A stretch of 64,000 nucleotides of DNA from positions 62,001 to 126,000 of the forward strand of contig CAKSMF010000004.1 in assembly GCA_934474025.1 (NCBI GenBank), written 5' to 3'. Under the pieces are notes generated by a model. It did no database searches. It saw only the letters and a list, made by a program, of their open reading frames with translations, and was not told the DNA's origin. Position 1 is the stretch's first letter; every line of letters begins with the position of its first letter. A program made the translations under genes and the position numbers. This stretch comes from an uncultured Ruminococcus sp. GTDB lineage: Bacteria > Bacillota > Clostridia > Oscillospirales > Ruminococcaceae. This document shows, one piece after another, positions 8,226 through 16,454 of the stretch.

Positions 8226-8480
8226 TCCATGAGTTTATTTTTATGAAACTCCTGCAAAATCGGCGGGCTTTGCCTGTCCGATGTGAATGTTTTGGCGGCT
8301 GTGACGCCAAAACTTTAACCAGCAAACCAAAAAAATCACCGATTCCCCTCAGAATCGGGCAGAATCAGTACTTTCAGACCCGTCCGGAAACGGCTCTTAT
8401 TCCGCCCGATATTCTCAGAGGTATACTTTCTCGACCTCTCTTCTGAAAACGCCACACGTGGCATCGTGGGGCGAACGGTG
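8226..8480. other. Candidate oriT region (non-coding, several inverted repeats)
   Basis: A gene-free stretch directly upstream of the RHH-relaxase pair. It holds GTTTTGGCG / CGCCAAAAC (8289-8297 and 8305-8313, 9-bp arms), CCGATTC / GAATCGG (8339-8345 and 8352-8358), and GCCACACGTGGC (8451-8462). Inverted repeats next to the relaxase gene are the usual layout of an oriT. The nick site cannot be read. The overlapping open frames here look like chance. Confidence 0.5.
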
Positions 8481-8483
8481 GGG

Positions 8484-8723
8484 TTATATGTCTGAACCGG
8501 AAACGGGAGTTTCGGACTTTGTGCGGCGATTTTCCTTTCTGTCAGACTTCTGCGACGACATCAGGTCAATATAGTCCCTGACATTCTGCGGAACGTGCTT
8601 CATATATAGCTGTTCCGTGAATTTTTCAAGCTCCGCAGCAAGAGTAGTATTCTTCTGCACAAGGTACATTTCCAGTGCCGACAGCTTTTCACCGCTGACC
8701 GTAATACTTACATTTTTCTTCAT
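8484..8723 (-). CDS. Small ICE protein, probably DUF6103 family
   Basis: A 79-residue protein (MKKNVSITVSGEKLSALEMYLVQKN...) with a short beta strand then helices containing AELEKFTEQLYMKHVPQNVRDYID. This pattern is familiar from a small family of conjugative-element proteins that I recall as DUF6103; the assignment is from memory. The function is unknown; the shape would suit a small RHH-like DNA-binding protein. Its start overlaps the stop of the upstream gene (ATGA), so it is coupled to it. The tail is polar. Confidence 0.55.
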   Translation of the reverse strand: MKKNVSITVSGEKLSALEMYLVQKNTTLAAELEKFTEQLYMKHVPQNVRDYIDLMSSQKSDRKENRRTKSETPVSGSDI

Positions 8724-9745
8724 AAACTCATCCCCATTTCACAATTTTCATCTTCGTCAGGTTCATCAGACAACTCCTGATTTCTGCCCGATATTGCTCC
8801 GTAGGAAGTAATTTCAACCTGTTTTCGTTCAGGAATCACCTGTCCGAAGTCGCTTGAATCAGATATATTCCTGTCAAACTGATACTCTGAAAGCCTGCCA
8901 ATGCAGTCAAGGGTTTCGGCAATATCATGAATATTTTCCGCTTCCATGACCGCTTTCAGCTTTACAAAATCGTTATGTGAAAGCTGTGAAATCTGCTCTG
9001 CAAGTTCTTTTAACTTATCAATTTTACTCGTGTCATCAAACTTCAAATTCGGCAGTACTGACTGAAAATCCAGACAAATTCCATTGCAAAAATCAGCAAT
9101 AATCTCCGTTTCACAGGGCAATGAAATCCATTGTGCCTGTTCTATTTTTTCCTCCTCCGGCACGATAAGCAGACGAAAAAAACAGCTCTCAGGTCTGCCG
9201 ATTTCGATGTTGATATCCGGCTTTTCATACCCCGAAGTCAGACAATAACAGCCGTCGATAAACTGCCCGCCCTCACGCTCGCACATAAGTTTCCCGATTT
9301 TTTCACGGTCAAGGAATTCCAGAATCTTATCGGAACAGCTTTCAAGTTCGGGAATCATTTCGTTTTCAATGACCGTTTCGCCCAGTTCATAGCAGTTTTC
9401 GCACGGGTAGACCATCACGGAATCAAGCCCGTAAGTCATCAGCAGCATATCTTCAAAACTGCTTTCAGGATTCTCGACAAACAGACTTCTGAACGCCGCC
9501 ATCTCCGTAAATTCGAGATTTTCCAGACGTTCAGCAAACAGACTCAGCCTGTAGATGTCCGCCGAAAAGTCCTTTTCATATAGCTCCGACGGCAGATTTA
9601 TATTTTTAAATTCATAGATTCGGAACGTAACTTCGCTGTTTCCGGCAGGATATTTCAGCCTGTCAAGAGCATCCTGCATCTCGAATGCCGTCATCGGAAA
9701 CTCCGCTGACAACGCATATCCGTTGTTTATCAAATGTACTCTCAT
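8720..9745 (-). CDS. ICE accessory protein of unknown function, possibly ArdA-like antirestriction
   Basis: A 341-residue acidic soluble protein with ATG behind AGAGGAGTG. I do not recognise it firmly. The segment FSADIYRLSLFAERLENLEFTEMAAFRSLF resembles the NLAERL.L...AF helices seen in ArdA-type antirestriction proteins of conjugative elements, so an antirestriction or DNA-mimic role is possible. The protein ends SDEPDEDENCEMGMSL, one of several acidic tails shared by unrelated proteins of this element. It lies between the secretion genes and the relaxosome genes in one operon. Confidence 0.45.
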   Translation of the reverse strand: MRVHLINNGYALSAEFPMTAFEMQDALDRLKYPAGNSEVTFRIYEFKNINLPSELYEKDFSADIYRLSLFAERLENLEFTEMAAFRSLFVENPESSFEDMLLMTYGLDSVMVYPCENCYELGETVIENEMIPELESCSDKILEFLDREKIGKLMCEREGGQFIDGCYCLTSGYEKPDINIEIGRPESCFFRLLIVPEEEKIEQAQWISLPCETEIIADFCNGICLDFQSVLPNLKFDDTSKIDKLKELAEQISQLSHNDFVKLKAVMEAENIHDIAETLDCIGRLSEYQFDRNISDSSDFGQVIPERKQVEITSYGAISGRNQELSDEPDEDENCEMGMSL

Positions 9746-9751
9746 AAAAAA

Positions 9752-10753
9752 TCACTCCTCTTTTTCTTCTTCTGTATTTTCTTCTGTCAGATTCTGAATT
9801 TCGTTGATTTTATCCACAACTTCCTGCGGATAATCGATACCCTCAAAGGTACACCAGCTTATCCAGTTGCCCTCCAAAACAGGTGATTTCACTATATTTC
9901 CACTGTCGGCAGATGCAAAAATCACTTCGCCATTGCCGATGTAAACCCCAAATTGACTACCGTCAAAAAGTCCGATTCCTGCGATGTCGGGCATGGTATC
10001 AAGTCCGCCGATTTCATTATAAATCAGCGTGTCAATGTCCGTATTGAACGATTTTTCAGACGGTACATACCTCAAATACCCCATAATCAAACCAACATTA
10101 TCGGCACAGCGATACCGCAGATTTTCGCCCATTTCACCGTAACAATTTTCCTGAAATCCCCAGCCTGAAACGTAAGCGTTCCTTGCCCAAGCTGCCATAT
10201 CAGCACAGTTTTTCGTACCTGAATCTGTGAACATATATTCGTTTATTGTAGCGTTCATCACCATGACATAGCTCCGCATGAAGTCCTCGTAACTGATTTC
10301 GAGTCCGTAAAAATTGTTGATATCCGAAATCAAAGATTCATCATTCTGATTCCTGAACATCTCCGCATAGCCCGAAAAATCAACAATCCGACCGCTTTCA
10401 AAGTACGAAAAATATATCAGCTGTGCCTTGATAATCTGCTCCTGAAGTCCGGCTGCGTACATTGAATCAGCGATTACCTGACCGTCCGCCATTATTGAAT
10501 TCATTGCTTCCTGACGTTCCGAAGACATTCCGGACATGAAATCATTTTCATCGAAATTCACCGATATATCGGGGCTTTCAATCTGTCCCATACCCGAAAG
10601 AACAGCTATTGGTGCAAACAATAAAAACAGCAGTCCGACTGCTATGCTGCCGACTATCAGCAGAATTTTATTCCGCTTTTCCTTGTCAAGTGCAGTATCA
10701 ACCGCAAGTTTTTTCAGCAGTGCCTTTGTGGCTACAGCTATCGCTTCGGTCAT
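9752..10753 (-). CDS. T4SS membrane protein with degenerate NlpC/P60 (C40) domain
   Basis: A 333-residue protein with one transmembrane segment near residues 28-50 (ILLIVGSIAVGLLFLLFAPIAVL) and a large external part. This matches the VirB1-like cell-wall hydrolase position of Gram-positive conjugation systems. The external domain has NCADMAAWARNAY, matching the NlpC/P60 Cys box, and FGVYIGNGEVIFAS, matching its HVGIYIGNGxVIHA box, but both histidines are replaced (Q and F). If the alignment is right it is catalytically dead and structural. The ATG overlaps the VirB4 stop (ATGA). Confidence 0.7.
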   Translation of the reverse strand: MTEAIAVATKALLKKLAVDTALDKEKRNKILLIVGSIAVGLLFLLFAPIAVLSGMGQIESPDISVNFDENDFMSGMSSERQEAMNSIMADGQVIADSMYAAGLQEQIIKAQLIYFSYFESGRIVDFSGYAEMFRNQNDESLISDINNFYGLEISYEDFMRSYVMVMNATINEYMFTDSGTKNCADMAAWARNAYVSGWGFQENCYGEMGENLRYRCADNVGLIMGYLRYVPSEKSFNTDIDTLIYNEIGGLDTMPDIAGIGLFDGSQFGVYIGNGEVIFASADSGNIVKSPVLEGNWISWCTFEGIDYPQEVVDKINEIQNLTEENTEEEKEE

Positions 10754-12585
10754 CGTCCGCCCGCCTTTCCGAACAATTTTTCCTTGTAAGACGGAGCGAT
10801 AACCTGCAGTAAATAGCGTTCATTGCCGCATCGGTACAGACAGATTCCACGCTCAGGATACTGAATCAGGCAGTATTCCGAATGTTCCACCTGAAGCGTA
10901 TCCATGAAATCCACGGGCGAAATATTGCCAGGATTGAACAGAAAATGGTGGCTCGGAATCGAGAACAGAGGCTTGGTAAACTCCTTTATTTCGGGCAAAA
11001 GGAAGTCCTCGATGTTCTGACTTGCCAGAATAAATGACGATTCTTTTTTGCGGACACGCTTCATGCCATTGCGGATATATTCGATTGCAGTCATATTTGT
11101 TAAAAATAAATACAGTTCATCTATGGCTGCAACCGTGTTTCCACGCCCCAGAAGCTGATTGCTCATGTAGCTGAGAATGTTGAATAACAGCGTATCCTTG
11201 AGCCTTTTGTTGGTGTCCATGAGACCTTTCACGCCGAAGCAGATAAACTCACCGTCACGGATATTCGTGTGTCCGTTGAAGTACTTACTTTCTGCACCCT
11301 TACACATTGAGTGCAGTCCCAGACAGATATTTTGCAGGATTTCCTCGGTATACAGGTGTTTTTTCTCACTGTCAAACGCCATGAACTCCTTTTCCACAAG
11401 GCTGTACAAATCCTCGGCGGTCGGATAATCAGTTGGTTTCAGAGTACTGAAATCCGTGAAATCATCAATTCCAAAACGTGCGTACAGCTTCATCAGCATG
11501 ATTTCAATTGTGTCAATTTCTGCATCCGTAAAGTCCTTGTACGCTCTGAAAAAGTCCTTTAAATAGCTGATATGCTGTGATAATCTTGTGACTTTTCTGA
11601 ACGTTTCGGAACTGTCATCTGCGTCTTTTTCACCGTCACTCCACGCTTTTGGTTCAAGCGGATTTATCATGAATTCTCCCGACATCATGTCGATGTAGGT
11701 GCCGCCGAGATTGAAACAGAGTTCCTCATATTCATGCTCAGGGTCTAAAACAAGCACACTTTTGCCCGCCTCACGCTGATTGCAAAGCAGCAGCTTCATC
11801 AGGTACGACTTGCCCTGACCGCTGTTTCCGAGAATTAAAATATTTGAATTTGTCTTGTCCTCGGTACGCTTGTCGAAGTCCACAAGCACGTTGCTGCCGT
11901 ACTTGTCACGACCGATATAGAAGCCGTTTTCGTCGGTTTTTCCGGAATAATTCAGCGGATACAGGTTCGCCGCACTCGATGCAGGAAGCACCCGCTCAAA
12001 CTGATTTCCGAACACGTTATTTCCGGTCGGAAGCACTGACAAAAAGCCCTCTTTCTGACGTAAAATCAGCCTGTCCACACTGATTTTTGAACGTGTCAGT
12101 TCCATAGTTACGTCCGCCTGAAGTTCACGGAGCTTATCCTCGGAAATCGCCTTTAATTCGATAAAAATCGCCGTATGCAGCAGCGGTTCTTTATTGCGGC
12201 GAAGTTCCGAAATCAGCTCCACAACGTCGTTGATGTTGTCCTGCGCTCTGATACTCTCGTTAACATCGTTGGTGGTGGTCATCATGTGATTTTTTCTCAT
12301 TGCCTGCTGTACGATTTTCCGCTGTTCCTGAGCGGTCACAAGACGGTTGTAAATCCGCAGTGTTACGCCATTTCTGTCCGCTAAATGTGCTAAAATAGCG
12401 GTTTCTTCGGTGGTCGGGGGATACTCCGTGACCGCCCACACAGACTTGTAAAAATTTCCGCAGATGTAGTGGTCTGTGAAAAATCGAACCGCCGACGGTA
12501 CAATACGGTCAAAAAAGTCCTTTATTCTCACGCTTTCAAGCTGTTCTGCGGACAGCTTTTTTCTCTTTTGTTTATTGATTTTCAT
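10750..12585 (-). CDS. VirB4/TraE-type conjugation ATPase
   Basis: Starting at ATG 12585 (MKINKQKRKKL, behind GGAGGGCGAAGCAG) it has about 611 residues; a longer frame to 12672 reads out of frame through the previous gene's end. Walker A is LILGNSGQGKSYLMKLL (near residue 255), Walker B lies around AAIDELYLFL, followed by ILASQNIEDFL. It powers pilus/channel assembly at the inner face of the membrane. The start overlaps the preceding gene by 14 bases. The family call is firm: size, motifs and neighbours agree. Confidence 0.9.
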   Translation of the reverse strand: MKINKQKRKKLSAEQLESVRIKDFFDRIVPSAVRFFTDHYICGNFYKSVWAVTEYPPTTEETAILAHLADRNGVTLRIYNRLVTAQEQRKIVQQAMRKNHMMTTTNDVNESIRAQDNINDVVELISELRRNKEPLLHTAIFIELKAISEDKLRELQADVTMELTRSKISVDRLILRQKEGFLSVLPTGNNVFGNQFERVLPASSAANLYPLNYSGKTDENGFYIGRDKYGSNVLVDFDKRTEDKTNSNILILGNSGQGKSYLMKLLLCNQREAGKSVLVLDPEHEYEELCFNLGGTYIDMMSGEFMINPLEPKAWSDGEKDADDSSETFRKVTRLSQHISYLKDFFRAYKDFTDAEIDTIEIMLMKLYARFGIDDFTDFSTLKPTDYPTAEDLYSLVEKEFMAFDSEKKHLYTEEILQNICLGLHSMCKGAESKYFNGHTNIRDGEFICFGVKGLMDTNKRLKDTLLFNILSYMSNQLLGRGNTVAAIDELYLFLTNMTAIEYIRNGMKRVRKKESSFILASQNIEDFLLPEIKEFTKPLFSIPSHHFLFNPGNISPVDFMDTLQVEHSEYCLIQYPERGICLYRCGNERYLLQVIAPSYKEKLFGKAGGR

Positions 12586-13156
12586 CTGCTTCGCCCTCCG
12601 AAATAAACTCATTTTCACCCTCAATATCAGGGATTTCCTCGCCTGAAATACTTGTGCCGAAGTACAATGCAAGCATACGCTTGATGTCGGATTTTGCCAT
12701 TCTTCTGGCGATAAATCCGTACTCTGCGATGAATTTTTCGATTCGGTTCACGGACTTGAAAATCTGCTCGTCGTTCTCCCTGCGGAATCTCACGCAGAAC
12801 ACAAACTGCCTTGCCGACGACATTTCCGTCTGTATTTCGTCCAGAAAATCAAAATCCGCCTGTAATAATCGGCGGACGGATTCATTCTTTTCTTCGTTCA
12901 ATCTTTTACGTATATACGATTTGTTGGCATCGAAACATTCGGCACTGTCCAGAGCAGTTATCTCAAGGTCGGGAATCATGCTCAGCAGCATCGTGAGATG
13001 ATGGATTTTTGCCTCAATATTCGCCGCCGAAAGCACCGAAATATTGGTCGGTTCTATGCCGAAAAATGCAAATTCATACCTGTCCGTCCACACACCGTAT
13101 TTCGTAAAACGTTCAAAGCCGATGAGCCTCTGAACGCTGTTTTTCTTACTTTTCAT
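12572..13156 (-). CDS. Conjugation protein of unknown fold upstream of VirB4
   Basis: A 194-residue soluble protein with ATG behind GGGAGGAAGGCT. It has no transmembrane segment. The content (FERFTKYGVWTDRYEFAFFGIEPTNISVLS..., then VFCVRFRRENDEQIFKSVNRIEKF) resembles the N-terminal part of VirB4-type proteins split off as a separate polypeptide, which is common in this class of elements. It would work with the VirB4 ATPase that overlaps its end. The C-terminus is acidic (EFISEGEADENQ). Confidence 0.6.
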   Translation of the reverse strand: MKSKKNSVQRLIGFERFTKYGVWTDRYEFAFFGIEPTNISVLSAANIEAKIHHLTMLLSMIPDLEITALDSAECFDANKSYIRKRLNEEKNESVRRLLQADFDFLDEIQTEMSSARQFVFCVRFRRENDEQIFKSVNRIEKFIAEYGFIARRMAKSDIKRMLALYFGTSISGEEIPDIEGENEFISEGEADENQ

Positions 13157-13421
13157 AGCCTTCCTCCCACAAAAAAATCTGCTGTGAGGTCACGAAAAAC
13201 TTCACAGCGTTGACGATATAGTCCATTATCGAGCTGTCGTCCGCCCTCAGACTCAGAAATGCGTAGCAGACCGTAACCGCCAGCGGAAGCACAGTCCACA
13301 GCTTCGCAAGCAGTGCCACCGACAGAATTATTCCGCCACAGATTATCAGAAAATCCCTCACATTCCAGAACCACAATTTCACTGTAGCCCTCAGATTTTC
13401 GGGATAAATATAGGTTTTCAA
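13146..13421 (-). CDS. VirB3/PrgI-like conjugation membrane protein
   Basis: A 91-residue protein with a TTG start at 13421 (GAGGTGACTGCAA before it). Two adjacent transmembrane segments lie near residues 25-60 (DFLIICGGIILSVALLAKL and VLPLAVTVCYAFL), typical of the VirB3/PrgI class that anchors the VirB4 ATPase. It overlaps the next gene by 11 bases. The position before the VirB4 genes fits the usual order. Confidence 0.65.
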   Translation of the reverse strand: MKTYIYPENLRATVKLWFWNVRDFLIICGGIILSVALLAKLWTVLPLAVTVCYAFLSLRADDSSIMDYIVNAVKFFVTSQQIFLWEEGYEK

Positions 13422-13432
13422 TTGCAGTCACC

Positions 13433-14356
13433 TCACTTTTTCGTCATCATTTTCACAGCCTTTGCACCCATAGTAACCGTGTGACTTACGCTCATCATAT
13501 TGACTCTGGTGCTTGTATCAAGTCCGAACATCTGTGCTATTCTCGGAACTTCGTTCGCCGAAAGGCATATTCCTACTGCCAACAGTGCGTGTTGTGTGTA
13601 GGTCAGAAGTCCGAGATACAGGATTGTAGTCTGCAAAAAAGCGGTCAGACAAGTGGCTATTACCTGCTTGCACCAGCCGAAAAATCCATCCGTATAGCCT
13701 CTCGGAACTCCGAACAAGTACAGACTTCCCACCGCTATCTGGCACAATAAAATGCCGCCCCTTTTGATGTTCGCAAACACTACTTTTATCGTACAATAGC
13801 CGAAAAGTATGATAAAAAACAGGCTGAACAGCGATATATCTTCCGCCAGTGCAACTATCACGCTCAGTGCGGAACCGGCTACCGTATCGGTCGTTGAACC
13901 TATGAAATTTCCCAGTAAATCGTGGGTAAACGTCCCCTGAAGCGACGTACAGAAGCTGTACAGCCTCTGCGGAACTACCGTGACCAGATTCACCGCAATA
14001 AAGCCCTTCAGCACGTTCAGACAGGTATTTTTGATATTCGATTGCCCCGATTCATAGGCAATTGCGCAGTCGAACACTGCCACAATAAATCCGCAGACAA
14101 ACAGCATCCACGCCAGATGGTGGAACAGTGCGATGAACGTCTGCACCCATGAAAGTGCAAAAATATCGCTTGTCGTTTCGTTGATAAACTCAAATAAGTC
14201 CGCAATACCGCCGTAAATCAGGTTGAACACCCACGTAAACATGACATCCCATATTTTATCCGTGATGGAATCGACCGCCGACCCCACCATGTTGTTCCAC
14301 ATCGACGAAATTCCGTCGCCAATCCAGTCAATCGCGTCGCCGATCCAGTCAAACAT
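13433..14356 (-). CDS. VirB6/TrbL-like conjugation channel membrane protein
   Basis: Starting at ATG 14356 (MFDWIGDAIDWIGD, with AGGAGGTGGTGTGCC before it) the protein has 307 residues; a longer frame to 14416 runs into the HTH gene. There are about six transmembrane segments, from FIALFHHLAWMLFVCGFIVAV onward, with a conserved-looking amphipathic N-terminus. It resembles the polytopic VirB6/TrbL component that forms the inner-membrane channel. It lies between VirD4 and the VirB3-like gene. Confidence 0.75.
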   Translation of the reverse strand: MFDWIGDAIDWIGDGISSMWNNMVGSAVDSITDKIWDVMFTWVFNLIYGGIADLFEFINETTSDIFALSWVQTFIALFHHLAWMLFVCGFIVAVFDCAIAYESGQSNIKNTCLNVLKGFIAVNLVTVVPQRLYSFCTSLQGTFTHDLLGNFIGSTTDTVAGSALSVIVALAEDISLFSLFFIILFGYCTIKVVFANIKRGGILLCQIAVGSLYLFGVPRGYTDGFFGWCKQVIATCLTAFLQTTILYLGLLTYTQHALLAVGICLSANEVPRIAQMFGLDTSTRVNMMSVSHTVTMGAKAVKMMTKK

Positions 14357-14369
14357 GGCACACCACCTC

Positions 14370-14633
14370 CTAAATTTTAATTTTGTACAGCGAGGAACTC
14401 CTTCCTCCGTGAACACGCCTGCGTGCCGTTCTCGTCAGGAGTCCCGCACGTTCAAGGTCTGAAATTGCCCGAAATACCGTCCTTTTGCTGATATGCAAGT
14501 CCTCCGCAACAGTTCTGACCGACGGAAAACATTCGCCTTTTTTATTCGCACGTCCGCACAGATAGCAGTACACGCTGACGGCTCTGTGAGGCAGATTTTC
14601 ATCGTAAATTCGTTCGGGAACAATCAATTTCAC
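14370..14633 (-). CDS. Small helix-turn-helix (winged) DNA-binding protein
   Basis: An 87-residue protein. CFPSVRTVAEDLHISKRTVFRAISDLERAGLL is a classic winged helix-turn-helix as in replication-initiator or GntR-like regulators (HTH_36 type). The start may be GTG 14633 (overlapping the VirD4 stop) or TTG 14627, which has better spacing from GGAGG. It is embedded in the transfer operon and is the only clear sequence-specific regulator in it besides the antirepressor. It could control transfer genes or help element replication. Confidence 0.75.
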   Translation of the reverse strand: MKLIVPERIYDENLPHRAVSVYCYLCGRANKKGECFPSVRTVAEDLHISKRTVFRAISDLERAGLLTRTARRRVHGGRSSSLYKIKI

Positions 14634-16396
14634 ATCCCTCCCGTTTTCAATAATCGCCTTGATTTCGGCGATTTTTCGTCATATTCCTCCTCCGGTTCAG
14701 GCAGAGGATTTTTCTTTTTCTGCGGATATTTCAGCTCTACCTCACGAATCAGTTCGTCACGCTCCATGTAGCTGACTTCCCTTGCACCTCTGTCCTCAAT
14801 CCGGAACGGTTCGCCAAACTTTATTCCCCATCTGAAGTACAGTTTCAGCCTGCTTATCATCGGATGAGTGCCTGTTTTCATGACGATAAACTGTCCTTTG
14901 GGCATGGATTTCAGTTCGTCCACCGTCATCAGCGGTCTGCCGATCATCTGCAGTGAATGTGATTTTTCCTTTCCGCAGGACACAGAACCGCTTTGCACCG
15001 TCTGCTCTCCCAACGCTTTTGACAGCACCTCCGCAGACTGTGAATTGGGTGCAAAACCGCCGAATATCGTCAACTGCGTGTTGTCCGTAATTATTTCCAT
15101 ACCCTGTTTTCCGTAGTTCTGTTCAAGCTGTGCGAACGACTGAATTATCGCCACAATACTGATTTTTCGGCTTCGTCCTGCGGAAAACATCGCCTCTGCA
15201 CCATCGATTTTCGGAAAAGTACCGAATTCATCGGCAAAGAACATTACCCTGTTTTTCAGCGTACCGCCGTTCTCGTCAGCTATGACCAGAATTTCTCTGT
15301 ACAACTGCTGAATCAGCAGACTTACCATGAAATATTTACTGTTATCTTCTTCCGGCAGAATAATGAAAATTGCCGATTTTTCGGAACAAAACCGTTCAGC
15401 GTCTATTGCCGTTCCGAAACACAGAATCTGCTCCATTTCGGAGTCCAGAAAGCTGTTCAGTCGTGACAGTGCCGTACTCATGACCGACATCATCGCCTGA
15501 TCTGCGGAATTCAAAGCCGCTCCCGCAAGCCATTTTGCCTTATGCTCCGACGGCAGTTTTTCCATGAGCGTCGTGAAATACATCGGTGATTTGCTATTTT
15601 TCGGTTCAGGCTTGGAAATCAGGTCCTGAATCAGCTTGAAAACCGACACAATATGGCGTTCATTCCTGTCGCCGAACTCCGCTAAAAGCAGAATCACAGA
15701 AGCGAGAAGACCTTCCGCCGCATCGTAAAAGAACGCATTCTGACCGTAATTTCCGTCGCCGCCGCCAATATTGATAATCGTTTTCGCCGTGATTTTGGCG
15801 TATTTCTCGGCTTTTGCCTTTGCCGACAGATTTGAATTATCCTGAAGATACAAGTCCATATACTTATTCACAAGGTGCAGAATATTGTTCTCGTCGGAGC
15901 GTGTCGGATTACGCAAATCAAACACCGAAACATTGTATCCATAGCAGTTTTTGGCTATATTTCCGTAATTTCTGGCAACATCGCCCTTGGTATCGGTTTG
16001 CAGAAACGACATTCCCGATGCACAGGCAAACTCTAAATTTGGATACAAGAAAAACGCCGTCTTGCCCACGCCCGCAGCACCGATCATCAGCGTATGAACG
16101 TCGCCCGTGTCCACCAGTGCGACCGTTTTCTGCCGTCCTCTGCACCCCACCACAGTACCTTGAACCGTCGGCAAATCCTCGCCCTTACGCCATTTTTCAG
16201 GCTCAAACGTCACGGAAACAAAATTATTTTTTATCTCCGGTTTCGTTGCCCAGCGAGCCGTTCCGTGCTGCCCGTCACCCACAGTTTTTGCCTTTATTCC
16301 GTCAATACTCCTGTTGTCAAGCAGGTTTACAATCACAATAAAAACTACAAAAACAACAATCAGAATCCCGATTGTAATTATCTGCTTTTCATCCAA
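14630..16396 (-). CDS. VirD4/TraG-type coupling protein
   Basis: A 588-residue protein with a TTG start at 16396, 8 bases behind GGAGG. One N-terminal transmembrane segment (IITIGILIVVFVVFIVIVNLL), Walker A IGAAGVGKTAFFLYPN near residue 107, Walker B VMFFADEFGTFPKI near 387, and the TraG/VirD4 arginine and SxGRSRKISIV features. It couples the relaxase-DNA complex to the secretion channel. It would also be the receptor for any protein substrate carrying a C-terminal transfer signal. Confidence 0.92.
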   Translation of the reverse strand: MDEKQIITIGILIVVFVVFIVIVNLLDNRSIDGIKAKTVGDGQHGTARWATKPEIKNNFVSVTFEPEKWRKGEDLPTVQGTVVGCRGRQKTVALVDTGDVHTLMIGAAGVGKTAFFLYPNLEFACASGMSFLQTDTKGDVARNYGNIAKNCYGYNVSVFDLRNPTRSDENNILHLVNKYMDLYLQDNSNLSAKAKAEKYAKITAKTIINIGGGDGNYGQNAFFYDAAEGLLASVILLLAEFGDRNERHIVSVFKLIQDLISKPEPKNSKSPMYFTTLMEKLPSEHKAKWLAGAALNSADQAMMSVMSTALSRLNSFLDSEMEQILCFGTAIDAERFCSEKSAIFIILPEEDNSKYFMVSLLIQQLYREILVIADENGGTLKNRVMFFADEFGTFPKIDGAEAMFSAGRSRKISIVAIIQSFAQLEQNYGKQGMEIITDNTQLTIFGGFAPNSQSAEVLSKALGEQTVQSGSVSCGKEKSHSLQMIGRPLMTVDELKSMPKGQFIVMKTGTHPMISRLKLYFRWGIKFGEPFRIEDRGAREVSYMERDELIREVELKYPQKKKNPLPEPEEEYDEKSPKSRRLLKTGGM

Positions 16397-16454
16397 TAGA
16401 CATCCCTCCAGATATTCTTCTTTCTGCTATATACTGTCAATTTCAGTTGATATA

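Noticed and set aside
8243..8446. Plus-strand ORF in the gap before the relaxosome genes
   Set aside because: No ribosome site, runs against all neighbours, and the region is better explained by inverted repeats of an oriT.
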